A stretch of DNA of 64,000 bases from Trissonchulus latispiculum (Eukaryota > Nematoda > Enoplea > Enoplida > Ironidae). A program made the position numbers and the translations under genes. This document shows positions 48,901 to 54,989 of the stretch, in pieces (the stretch's first letter is position 1; every line of letters starts with the position of its first letter). The notes beneath the pieces were generated by a model that was not told where the DNA came from, did no database searches, and saw only the letters and a program-made list of their open reading frames with translations. The stretch spans positions 1 through 64,000 of the forward strand of contig JASAND010026287.1 in the NCBI GenBank assembly GCA_030248195.1. The letters run 5' to 3'.

Positions 48901-51900
48901 TAAGTATTAAAAACAATTATTGCATCAGAAATTCAAGTCGCAAGTCTGTGCAAGTCGTATAAATACTAACTCAAAAATTAATAATCAAACAAAGATAAAC
49001 TTACATATTGACTGGGTTTTCCTGGGGGCCCGGGAGGGCCAGGCCTGCCGGGCATGCCAGGGGGACCGGGCTGGCCAGGTTCGCCTAAAATAAAAACCAG
49101 GAAAAATGAGAACTAATAAACTACAATCATAACATATTGGATACCAATACATGAAAACGAGCACTAAAAGAAGATCCCATTGCAGCCTAACGCTATCCGG
49201 AAACAACGTTCAATTTATTAGGTAAAATGGTTAATTCAATTCCTCTGCCCCTGCCAAAATCTGTTACCAGAAAATACAGAGTCCTAGAAAAATACAAAAA
49301 ACTGCCAAAAAAGTATTCCAGCACTCCAAGACAGTATTTACGTAAAGTCAAATACACAGTTAGAATATCAAATAAAACAATTTACACTAAATTAACCAAT
49401 TAGATCATCTAATTAGTAGCACTAAATTAATCATCCCAGTCCTCTTACCTATGGGACCCGGTTCTCCCGGAGGTCCGGGGACAACTGGACCAATTCTTGG
49501 ATCTCCAATAGCCTAAAAAATATTTACAAATTTTAAAACAAAAAACTAAATCTAAATTAATCAGTACAAGACTAATGATTTATTTTCCATATATTAATTA
49601 GAAAGACAGACACTCAATTAGACATTCGTTAGTATAGCAAGAGTACGTTATAGTTATATACAAAGCTAAAGTTAGTCAAAAATAGCCAAAAAATGTTAAC
49701 CAAAAACGAAAACATGCAAAAATGAAAGAATAAAAATACAAAAGAAATTCCTAAAGAAGCGCTTACGGCAGTTCCGGGTTCTCCTTTTTGACCCTTATTT
49801 CCGTAGCCTGGATTACCACGAATTCCAGGTCGACCCTATAATGGTAGCATTTCTCAGAAAAATAAAGCAAAACAAAATACCATAAAACAGATCATGCACC
49901 AGAAAAGAAAGGCCAACAGCCACAGACAAATGCTGACAAAAAATCGTGACGGTAGCTGAGTATTTGACGATTCGAAATAAGCTTAATTGACATCAAGCAT
50001 GGAGGGAGCAAATTCTTACAAGTGACACTGCTAAAGCTTCCCTCGCTAATTTTAGTCTGAATAATCGAATAATCGAGCTGTAAAGCACCTTAATTAAAAA
50101 TTGTAGAGAGGTGGGGGCCGGGGGGGGGGGGGTGAAATCCTGTGGAACCATTTTAAGCGAAGAGTACGACACAACCGACCTACAGATTTTACAATTTTGA
50201 AAACCTTGTTCACATTCTGCACACGTTGAGTTTGTTAGCAATTAAACTAAAAGGCTAAACCCTTGACTACTAGAATGTGTTAAATGAGAGAACTAAAGGA
50301 CATTACAACGGACATACACACAAACAACGAAGTAAAGTTATACAGATTGCACAACGAAAGAAGTAACTTAGCAAAACTGCTTTACAGTGTAAGTATAGTG
50401 TGCATGCATAGTTAAAGCCAAATAAGCAGAAACAAAACAATTTCCGACGGAATCTACGGTGATATAAACAGAGCAGTCTAAACTCAGAAAACCTTAAACC
50501 ACACGAATTTAGTGTTAGCTACAGTTGAAAGAAAATTCCATAAATACGCCAAAACTTAAATTCCAAAGTTTGTTATTCCAAAAAATTCTTACCGGAAACC
50601 CGGGAGTTCCAATTTCACCTTTGTTGCCCTTAGAACCCTTTGGGCCTGACGGTCCGGGTAGGCCGGGCAAACCAGGGGGCCCCATTTGACCAAACTAAAA
50701 ACGTTGGATAACAAAATAAAATAATGGATTATGGGCTAAAATATGTACGTATGATTAAACAACGACACGATAACAGTTTCGAACGACTAACGCTCTACGT
50801 CACTGACAAACAGGCAGGGAAAAACACAAATTGGGACAACAGAGTTCAACAACAACTACTTGACCTTTAGAAATTTTGCTTCAGTCGTAATTTACAAAAT
50901 TTGTCGCAAAAAATACCTATCTGAATCTGATTTCACAAGTTTCTAAATGGTAGATAATTTCTAGACCACCCTCTTAGTAAGTGACTACTTAAAATTAAAA
51001 GGGATGGTAAAAGAAATAAACGTAACCGTTTCGCTCAATACTACTACTACTGCTACTACACACCGTACTGTGTACAAACCGACTGAAAGCTTAGACGCAA
51101 AAACATTACCATGCAATTCATAACTAAATGGCAACTTTAAAAAATAAAAAATTAAGGAAATCTTGAAAAAAGGACCAAAAAACTGATTCTTACGCCTCCG
51201 GCTTCAAGCTGTGCCATTAGCTGTTCATAACCTGGTCCGGGTGGACCCGGTGGTCCCGTGTCACCTTTATCTCCCTAAAGAATAAAAATATTAAAAAAAC
51301 CGTATGAGTCTAGATAATTGTAGCTACCAGGGTATTTTTAACCGAGGGGGGGCGGGCCCCCCCCCCGAAAATGCCTTCCTCAACGGGATTTTTGCTTCCT
51401 CCCCTCCGGGATTTTTTGGGGGCCTAAAGTTTCGCCCAAAATAGGCAATTTCTCAAAGATTTTCCGGCTTCGCCGGAGATGTTTTCGTAAAAATGACTAT
51501 TTTTAGCTTAAATCCTGGCATTTTTGAGAACTTTTTGCCTTTCTACGTGTAAAATACGCCAAAAATACCAATTTTTAGGTCTTTTTTTGCAAAAACTCCC
51601 CCCCCCCAGGCACGGGCCCTCCCCGAGAAGCCCTCCTCCGAAAAAAATCCCTAAAAATACCCTGGCTACTAATACTGAAATACGGACATACACGGTAGTA
51701 TAGTGACTCAGGTTTAGAGGTATCTAGTCTCTGTACTAAACTAATGCAATGTAAGCTTAGATAAACAAAATTTCTACACTGTCTGCCCAATTTAGAATAC
51801 AGATAGCTACAAGAAAGCAATAATTTTATGTGAGAATGTTACAGATACCCTGTGGACAACCAAAACATAAAAATAAGAGGGGGGGGGGTCGAAGCTAACA

Positions 51901-53484
51901 TACTCTTTCTCTCAGGACCTGGACATTTGGATTGTAGCCATAGTCCGCGTCTCGGCCAGGTGGTCCGGGTGGTCCGGGTACCCCAATACCAGGTTCGCCC
52001 TAAAAAGTAATGTAAAGTAAAAAATACAGTAATGCAAAAATCCCAAATATTTTTAACGAAGGACCATTTAGATTAGAAAATTCAAGAAACTAAACGGACA
52101 ACATTTTTACGGAAATAATAGCTTTCAGAAACCACTGTTGTCATTAGAAAAAAGTTTAAAAAAGAACAAAATATATAAAGATTTACCCTATCGCCCTTGA
52201 TGGAATGTCCAGGAGTGCCAGGTCGGCCCTGAAATTGGAATCAATATCGTCATTTATTATAAAATATGCGGAAATCAGTAGACTTAAAATCACATTGTCA
52301 CATGATAAGAAAGGAAAAGGAAATAAATTGCAATGACGCAAATGGAACTCATCTGGTATGAATTTAAAGCATTAAAATCAGAGAAAAACTAAAATGACAA
52401 CGTACAGGTTCACCGGGCGGTCCTTGGGGGCCCTCGGGACCCGGAGGTCCAGCAATCACCGACTGACCTGCCTAAAATATTAAAAAATTCTTGAATCTAT
52501 CGCGAGAAAACAATTCAAGGCTCAAAATTTCTGAAGACGTCAGACAATACGGACATACCGCATTCATTTTTCTTTTCCTATGGCATATATACATTTTCAC
52601 GCAACTATGTATAGTTTGGGGACGCTCAAAAACTTATCTTGTTAGGTTGCCATTATTTTGCCTATGTCACCAACGCTAGATCGTAAAAAGCAATGTGTAA
52701 AAAGCAATGTATACGTACGTATATATATATACGTATATATATACTAGAGATGCACCGGGGCCGCCACTACCGGGGCCGGGGCCGGGGCCTAGAAATTGGG
52801 GGTCCAAATCGAAAATTTTCAAAAATTTTCTTGAAAATTTAAATTTTGCAAAAATGTGTGACATAGAAACGTTACTATAGTTGTTTTCATTCATATCAGC
52901 GCGAAAACAAACGATTTGTAACACTTTTTGACTTTCAAAAATTCAAAGTTTTGGTCAAAAAATGTCAAAAATTTACAAAATTTTGCTAATTTTTGGCCCC
53001 GGTAGGTACCGGGGCCTGACCACCGGGGCCGGGGCCTGACTACCGGGGCCGGCGCCGGGGCCAGGCCCCGGTGCATCCCTATACACCCGCTCAGCGATCT
53101 CTCCCTATTCGAGGAACCATCTACCCCCATAACCCAAAAGATTACCAAATCTGGCCCATTTTTGACTTAAGTTTTTCAAAACAAGCTTTTCAACTACCCT
53201 CTAAATAGGTTTTGATGTGCCTTTTTGTATTCTAAATTTAAACATATCAAAAGATAACAATTTAAGGCATTTTTATTCATATAATATGCATAAACATCAA
53301 AATTCAGGAAACTTTGTACTGATACTAGTCTCCCAGACTCTTATTTAGAGTGAGCCACCTACAAAAACCGCTCCGAAAATAAGTCAGAAAAACCTACGGC
53401 ATTAAAACCAGGTCCTGGTGGTCCAGGCGGGCCCATGGGTCCAATGGGTCCACGGGGTCCCTGAGGGCCAGCGTCGCACATGCA
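25257..53484 (-). CDS. COL15A1/COL18A1: Multiplexin collagen (type XV/XVIII-like) with endostatin domain, 5' incomplete
   Basis: This is a basement-membrane-associated collagen. Twenty-one minus-strand exons join in one frame to about 628 residues: 53398-53484, 52406-52471, 52187-52228, 51904-51999, 51194-51274, 50593-50694, 49767-49835, 49449-49512, 49005-49084, 48765-48830, 48463-48582, 44548-44676, 44182-44223, 41748-41819, 40859-40882, 40097-40177, 33772-33831, 33163-33357, 32831-32946, 30196-30379 and 25257-25367. The first eleven encode Gly-X-Y runs with several non-collagenous breaks, as in multiplexins. A trimerisation domain ([15 protein letters not shown]...LFVRVKGGW), a short-exon hinge and an endostatin domain with all four cysteines follow. 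Almost all introns are phase 0. Introns hold an LTR retrotransposon and a satellite-bearing element. N-terminal exons (signal peptide, laminin-G-like domain) were not found between 53.5 and 64 kb. The terminal exon is less certain than the rest. Confidence 0.93.
27909..27974. repeat. (AT)n microsatellite
   Basis: About 66 bases of nearly uninterrupted AT dinucleotides. Confidence 0.9.
28084..28109. repeat. Perfect 11-bp inverted repeat (hairpin)
   Basis: AGGTAGTGCGC, loop GACA, GCGCACTACCT. It is GC-rich in an AT-rich intron. Confidence 0.85.
29527..29882. mobile_element. 356-bp inverted-repeat element
   Basis: Arms of about 60 bp are inverted. The left begins AGAGTGTCCCACTAGGC and the right ends GCCTAGTGGCACACTCT, with inner matches AGAGCA and TGCTCTGCTCGCTA next to C- and G-rich shoulders. 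No exact target duplication was seen. Confidence 0.65.
30196..30379 (-). CDS. COL15A1/COL18A1: Collagen exon: C-terminal half of endostatin
   Basis: Acceptor GGTTTTAG, donor GTAAAC. It encodes [44 protein letters not shown], collinear with vertebrate endostatin (KSVWHGS...CETWRTE...GQASSLLGGRLL...CHHAYIVLCIE). It contains three of the four disulphide cysteines. Confidence 0.96.
30889..30926. repeat. (ATTCT)n microsatellite
   Basis: About seven copies of the pentamer ATTCT in a collagen intron. Confidence 0.9.
31191..31388. mobile_element. Possible ~200-bp inverted-repeat element with G-rich shoulder
   Basis: The left end GGGGCCGATCC and right end GAATCGGACCC are imperfect inverted copies. 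A long G run lies just inside the left end. Borders and identity are weak. Confidence 0.35.
32375..32678. mobile_element. 304-bp CTGGCTTATCCCTAG element with AATGGC target duplication
   Basis: The ends CTGGCTTATCCCTAG and CCAAGGGATAAGCCAG are inverted. AATGGC flanks both sides (32369-32374, 32679-32684). G and C runs lie just inside the ends, and a GGCTTCGC motif is in the middle. It is related in design to the CTGGGCTTATTCTAG family. Confidence 0.75.
32831..32946 (-). CDS. COL15A1/COL18A1: Collagen exon: middle of endostatin
   Basis: Acceptor TTTTTTTCAG, donor GTAACC. It encodes [19 protein letters not shown] and [15 protein letters not shown], matching endostatin ELLFPSWEALFSG...IFSFDGKDVLRHPTW. 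The final Trp codon is split across the intron. Confidence 0.95.
33163..33357 (-). CDS. COL15A1/COL18A1: Collagen exon: N-terminal endostatin
   Basis: Acceptor GTTTTTAG, donor GTACAG. It encodes [51 protein letters not shown] and SPVVNLR, a close match to the start of vertebrate endostatin. It has the first disulphide cysteine. Confidence 0.96.
33772..33831 (-). CDS. COL15A1/COL18A1: Collagen exon: hinge, 20 codons
   Basis: Acceptor TTCTTTAG, donor GTATGC, phase 0 at both ends. It encodes [20 protein letters not shown], a Pro/Lys-rich linker just before endostatin, where multiplexins have a protease-sensitive hinge. Confidence 0.8.
34049..35040 (+). repeat. 5' long terminal repeat
   Basis: TG...CA ends. 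It contains a TATA box (TATAAATAG at 34,661), a GCTGCTGCTGCTGC run, imperfect inverted CAGCATATAATAGCA motifs, and AATAAA at 34,968-34,973. Confidence 0.95.
34661..34669 (+). promoter_or_regulatory. LTR TATA box
   Basis: TATAAATAG lies about 300 bp before the LTR polyadenylation signal, as expected for a U3 promoter. The identical copy is at 39,349 in the right LTR. Confidence 0.6.
35045..35060 (+). promoter_or_regulatory. Candidate primer binding site
   Basis: TGGCGAGGCTGCCAGG starts four bases after the left LTR. TGG at its start would pair with a tRNA CCA end. The primer tRNA was not identified. Confidence 0.5.
35112..38435 (+). CDS. Retrotransposon gag-protease polyprotein, no pol
   Basis: A 1107-codon ORF without a stop. 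The likelier start is the Met at residue 91 (35,382, [10 protein letters not shown]), which begins a typical Ty3/gypsy gag; the upstream 90 codons have no gag character. Gag spans roughly residues 95-370 ([28 protein letters not shown], a retrotransposon-gag core). A zinc knuckle [14 protein letters not shown] (CX2CX4HX4C) lies near residues 371-385. An aspartic protease follows with [11 protein letters not shown] (catalytic Asp about 515) and YDVIFGTTA downstream. No RT, RNase H or integrase motifs follow. About residues 700-990 are unrecognised. A hydrophobic segment near residues 1000-1021 ([19 protein letters not shown]), then an N-glycosylation site, could be the signal region of an env-like reading frame fused by loss of pol; that is inference. 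Confidence 0.9.
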   Translation: MGIESSCGTAAYLIVKFWLTELIVHQTGLTCQVVVEHLARVFLSRLKSILLRTLLCQRERNSPELTTPIGSYFSVPSKILLFRPRKLEFTMPGDDKGELDRSKCVIDVKQIPVYKGEIGDDFRDFVRTFERISLINDWADTSKVKLFPAYLRGYAADAWEALPAGIKNSWDQVKEALTQVLADTTSSSELHRRQQKTGESVEEFARAIQNLARKAYGDSLKGESRDRLIKEIFMNGLRKSIRRLVLSSRPTSFEDAVVRAKEQETFEDMDQEDKVVRSVRFSDSPPREWPSSAKQDEETAMKGLIELVKEQQKQYEGFASQMVQALKEINSGKVPDSPTGGPRSRSPEFREFRRTSTGVRNERTIDGRPICFLCGKPGHIRARCPRGSNAFPPRQPNPNPLGFPIRDTRYEMASRASTSHETSNCEDHSSRSSPVFHGEQTQVQQEMNALREQNRRLVNRFLAGRSYHDEQTNVLIQTLSDSETVNRAVLSDVAVGRAPLLYGLVCGRQAEMLVDTGSTVTLIRNGLHDASLQNCSNVNITSLTGNAVVIIGGCFADFLVGGKILNLYVYVAEGLPYDVIFGTTAVAALGECVSFHPDGVEVGEGHRGSEDPPAEPNKYIEKLASYTCRVFLSESVEIPSCREDVVSCAPEGVGFSVSEDIIGLSKTSVNLLKNEGQGFVVAPAAVTRAQRTTPLLAVNPSAELIQLNQGANLGLLAQLQATSAHCVLSCELMSGLRSVDLMIILHLSGYILAISEQQKLKQLLLSSLYMSATVGFVLGQRALVEPTASTTDCQPIRQKPHRIPEAQHERVIKSPEILEAQECIQMSFNYSPCHAFNNLKQKELPCSSQVKLTEIEAVITTFDSSKVVMPVCTKVTREKQIVESEVSNKVVENLAFIPILCSQAAKDVKVQQQFENFNAVATVAHSVNLTVTARVLLKIEPQQKFPEKTLGLKQNRTNRTIQTLPKEQSPGRCSWCNTKQMRSKKCSRTDRRSVPFSFISRFGIFLGLVWFLCLGLLGKLGDAVTTVIPRAEQSSMVSSTLNSNFSFECYNSKISTLNQFSYCTRYTFRILQSNSAFKHQRCWLIAWLILKQSFTPKYYRRKRPDRD
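38725..38736 (+). promoter_or_regulatory. Polypurine tract
   Basis: AAGGGGGAGAAA immediately precedes the right LTR. Confidence 0.8.
38737..39729 (+). repeat. 3' long terminal repeat
   Basis: A nearly perfect direct copy of 34049-35040, one base longer. AATAAA is at about 39,657. Confidence 0.95.
40097..40177 (-). CDS. COL15A1/COL18A1: Collagen exon: hinge, 27 codons
   Basis: Acceptor TTTTCAG. The proposed donor GTCTGT is weak, so the 3' border is uncertain. It encodes [20 protein letters not shown] then VAEQEKE, in phase 0 with its neighbours. There is no homologue I can name. Confidence 0.6.
40859..40882 (-). CDS. COL15A1/COL18A1: Collagen micro-exon: hinge, 8 codons
   Basis: Acceptor TTGCTTTAG and strong donor GTAAGTG frame 24 bases encoding LSDETAGK, phase 0. 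Support is only the splice signals and phase. Confidence 0.5.
41748..41819 (-). CDS. COL15A1/COL18A1: Collagen exon: hinge, 24 codons
   Basis: Acceptor TATTTCAG, donor GTAACA. It encodes [20 protein letters not shown] then PPIW, a Pro/Ser/Thr-rich linker with one N-glycosylation motif (NAT), phase 0. Confidence 0.65.
41823..44180. other. Collagen intron without further exons
   Basis: A-rich intron. It carries a tRNA-like patch (42,968-43,050) and GCGGGCC-rich blocks near 42,628-42,655 and 43,230-43,345 whose outer parts (CGCGGGCC / GGCCCGCG) are inverted and may bound a decayed element. No other structure was recognised. Confidence 0.4.
42968..43050 (+). repeat. tRNA-like fragment
   Basis: TAGCTCAGTTGG (42,973-42,984) is a perfect A box. 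A degenerate B box, GGATTCAACCCCC, lies at about 43,023. The cloverleaf stems are broken, so it is a SINE or pseudogene relic. Confidence 0.45.
44182..44223 (-). CDS. COL15A1/COL18A1: Collagen exon: 14 codons after the trimerisation domain
   Basis: Acceptor ATTTTTAG, donor GTAGGA. It encodes [14 protein letters not shown], aligning with the segment that follows VQ/LEA in vertebrate multiplexin trimerisation domains. Phase 0. Confidence 0.75.
44548..44676 (-). CDS. COL15A1/COL18A1: Collagen exon: NC1 trimerisation domain
   Basis: Acceptor TTTATTTAG, donor GTAATT. It encodes [41 protein letters not shown], matching the fold that trimerises collagen XV/XVIII (vertebrate pattern [22 protein letters not shown]). 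Phase 0 at both ends. Confidence 0.9.
44794..44826. repeat. Terminal hairpin of element A
   Basis: A perfect 15-bp stem with a 3-base loop, followed by GGGTATAAAGGCG. It is homologous to the hairpins at 60,879-60,910 and, less perfectly, 58,601-58,634. Confidence 0.85.
45576..47341 (+). repeat. 149-bp satellite array, about 12 units
   Basis: TCCGGT marks fall at 45581, 45730, 45879, 46028, 46176, 46325, 46474, 46623, 46772, 46921, 47070 and 47219, i.e. 149-bp spacing with one 148-bp unit. The last unit is truncated. Typical motifs are GGTCAAAAATGAAAGTCTTC and GGTATCAAATGAAAGCCC. Because 149 is not a multiple of 3, the open frames seen across it rotate and are not genes. Confidence 0.97.
47522..48332. 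repeat. Inverted-arm 3' module of element A
   Basis: Arms 47522-47712 and 48145-48332 are inverted copies. Ends ACAAGTAAAG and CTTTACTTGT; hairpin ATGCTCCTCCGGAGCAT just inside; then AGTAATATGGGC and CAGCTTCGCCGAGCAACCC. It is closely related to 58,638-59,399. Both are preceded by the same flank ending ACAGAAGG, so the module was part of the ancestor of A and B. Confidence 0.85.
48463..48582 (-). CDS. COL15A1/COL18A1: Collagen exon: last triple-helix exon, 40 codons
   Basis: Acceptor TTGTTAG, donor GTAAGT. It encodes [20 protein letters not shown], then [11 protein letters not shown] and a non-helical end SEPQLVPG leading to the trimerisation domain. Phase 0. Confidence 0.93.
48765..48830 (-). 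CDS. COL15A1/COL18A1: Collagen exon, 22 codons
   Basis: Acceptor TTTCTAG, donor GTAAGA. It encodes a break [10 protein letters not shown], then [12 protein letters not shown]. Phase 0. Confidence 0.9.
49005..49084 (-). CDS. COL15A1/COL18A1: Collagen exon, 80 bp
   Basis: Acceptor TATTTTAG, donor GTAAGT. It completes a split Gly codon and encodes [18 protein letters not shown], then PPGKPSQY. Confidence 0.92.
49449..49512 (-). CDS. COL15A1/COL18A1: Collagen exon, 64 bp
   Basis: Acceptor TTTTTTAG, donor GTAAGA. It encodes [20 protein letters not shown] and I, then the first base of a Gly codon. It is one of the few phase-1 junctions. Confidence 0.9.
49767..49835 (-). CDS. COL15A1/COL18A1: Collagen exon, 23 codons
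   Basis: Acceptor CATTATAG, donor GTAAGC. It encodes [20 protein letters not shown] then GTA. Phase 0. Confidence 0.91.
50593..50694 (-). CDS. COL15A1/COL18A1: Collagen exon, 34 codons
   Basis: Acceptor GTTTTTAG, donor GTAAGA. It encodes [34 protein letters not shown]. Phase 0. Confidence 0.92.
51194..51274 (-). CDS. COL15A1/COL18A1: Collagen exon, 27 codons, with non-collagenous break
   Basis: Acceptor TTCTTTAG, donor GTAAGA. It encodes [15 protein letters not shown], then the non-helical [12 protein letters not shown]. Phase 0. Such breaks are typical of multiplexins. Confidence 0.91.
51328..51664. mobile_element. Intact copy of the CAGGGTATTTTTTAGGG element family, 5-bp target duplication
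   Basis: The ends CAGGGTATTTTTAA and TAAAAATACCCTG are inverted. GCTAC flanks both sides (51323-51327, 51665-51669). C runs lie inside the ends, and the TTTTCCGGCTTCGCCGGAGA hairpin is in the middle. It lies in a collagen intron. Confidence 0.85.
51904..51999 (-). CDS. COL15A1/COL18A1: Collagen exon, 32 codons, with non-collagenous break
   Basis: Acceptor CTTTTTAG, donor GTATGT. It encodes [19 protein letters not shown], then [13 protein letters not shown] outside the triple helix. Phase 0. Confidence 0.91.
52187..52228 (-). CDS. COL15A1/COL18A1: Collagen exon, 14 codons
   Basis: Acceptor AATTTCAG, donor GTAAAT. It encodes [14 protein letters not shown]. Phase 0. Confidence 0.88.
52406..52471 (-). 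CDS. COL15A1/COL18A1: Collagen exon, 22 codons
   Basis: Acceptor TATTTTAG, donor GTACGT. It encodes [19 protein letters not shown] then GEP. Phase 0. Confidence 0.9.
52745..53090. mobile_element. ~345-bp hAT-like non-autonomous element with CCGGGGCC repeats
   Basis: The ends TAGAGATGCACCGGGGCC and GGCCCCGGTGCATCCCTA are inverted. Terminal TAGRGATGCACCG is common among animal hAT elements. Iterated CCGGGGCC motifs lie inside each end. An 8-bp target duplication could not be confirmed in the TATATA flanks. Confidence 0.75.
53398..53484 (-). CDS. COL15A1/COL18A1: Most upstream collagen exon found, 29 codons
   Basis: Acceptor TGTTTTAG, donor GTAGGT. It encodes [19 protein letters not shown], then [10 protein letters not shown]. 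The two Cys just before the helix may form interchain bonds. It opens in phase 0, so further upstream exons are expected, but none is visible up to 64 kb. Confidence 0.9.
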
Positions 53485-53789
53485 CTAAAACAAAACCATG
53501 CGTAATAAAAAAGCAATGCATTGGTCGGGATCAAGAACGGTCCCCCGACAGACAGACCTCGGCTCTGAGTTTTCAAACTTTCCAAAAACAAAAATATTCA
53601 CCGAAATACCCTCCCCCCAGTAGACCAAGATTCATTTCTAAAAATTCGTCGAACTATAATTACATCAGTCACACAAATGATACTTGAAGTGCTGTCACTA
53701 CGTTATGTATATATACATTCGTATATACTACATATATATATATGCGTATATATGCGTATATACCTACAGGGTATGCATGTATATGTATA

Positions 53790-54024
53790 CAGGATACGTT
53801 TTAGGTTTTTTTCCGGAGGGGGTGGGGGGCTTCCCGGTGGGGGGGAGGGAGATTTTTTGCAAAAATGAGCTAAAACTGGTATTTTTTGGCGTATTGTACA
53901 TGTAGAAAAGCAAAAAGCTCTCAAAATACCTGGATTTTAGCTAAAATAGTAATTTTTACGAAAAATCTCCGGCGAAGCAAGAAACTTTTTGAAAATTTGC
54001 GCCCCCCCGGTAAAAAATACCCTG
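53790..54024. mobile_element. Copy of the CAGGGTATTTTTTAGGG element family
   Basis: The left end CAGGATACGTTTTAGG is altered; the right end GGTAAAAAATACCCTG is intact. G- and C-rich shoulders and AAATCTCCGGCGAAGC lie inside. Confidence 0.7.
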
Positions 54025-54041
54025 CATATATATATATATAT

Positions 54042-54909
54042 ACAAGTAGGAAAAATGCTCCTTGCAGTCGCATGTAAAATGCAATATGAGCTATGATGGT
54101 CAACATTTAAATATGTCAAGGACAAGATTTAAAACGTCTAATATGAGCCAGCATCTAAATCGGTAAAGGACAAGCTGTAACTGGCTAATATGAGCCGCCA
54201 CGTTTCTCTTGGGCTCATATTGACGCTCGCTGCCGTGGTTTCAACGGCTTGACATCACGACGACCTCTTACCATCTTGCCTACAGACTCTTTACTTTTAT
54301 TCCCAATCCCAAGTCTGAACAATCCTCACCGTCTTGCGTAATGTCATTAGCTTCATATAATGTTTGGTTATAGGTGTCCTGTCTGAATCTAATTTCACTA
54401 GCTCAAACACCGTATTTAAGGTATATATGTGAACACTTTAAGCAGCTAAAGTTCTCCCCTTTAAAGTCGAATTAAGTGGCATATACATTTGGTATATACC
54501 AGCTTTCTAAATCATAGACACACACTGCAAACTAGAAACAAATGCATAAAGCTCCTGTAAACGTATACAATAAAATACACAGCTGATGTGTAAAAATTTG
54601 ATGTGTGCTTATATACCCACGGATTGACTTTACTATTTGTATCAAGACCACACGTATGTCATGACAATTACGTGTACATGCGAATTTGAAAAGTGAAAAA
54701 TAGTTAACTCAACTTAGTATCCTCGCGTCAATATGAGCCCAAGAGAAACGTGGCGGCTCATATTAGCCAGTTACAGCTTGTCCTTTACCGATTTAGATGC
54801 TGGCTCATGTTAGACGTTTTAAATCTTGTCCTTGACATATTTAAATGTTGACCATCATAGCTCATATTGCATTTTACATGCGACTGCAAGGAGCATTTTT
54901 CCTACTTGT
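54042..54909. repeat. Inverted-arm 3' module of element C
   Basis: Arms 54042-54235 and 54725-54909 are inverted: ACAAGTAGGAAAAATGCTCC, CAATATGAGC, AATATGAGCCGCCACGTTTC and their complements. It ends like the modules of A and B, but the arm bodies are different sequence. Confidence 0.8.
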
Positions 54910-54989
54910 CCTTCTTCCAATTTTTGGGAGCGCTGCTCTTAGGAAGAGGTAGTCTGCAATTTATTACTCCCAGAGGATTCTCTATTCCA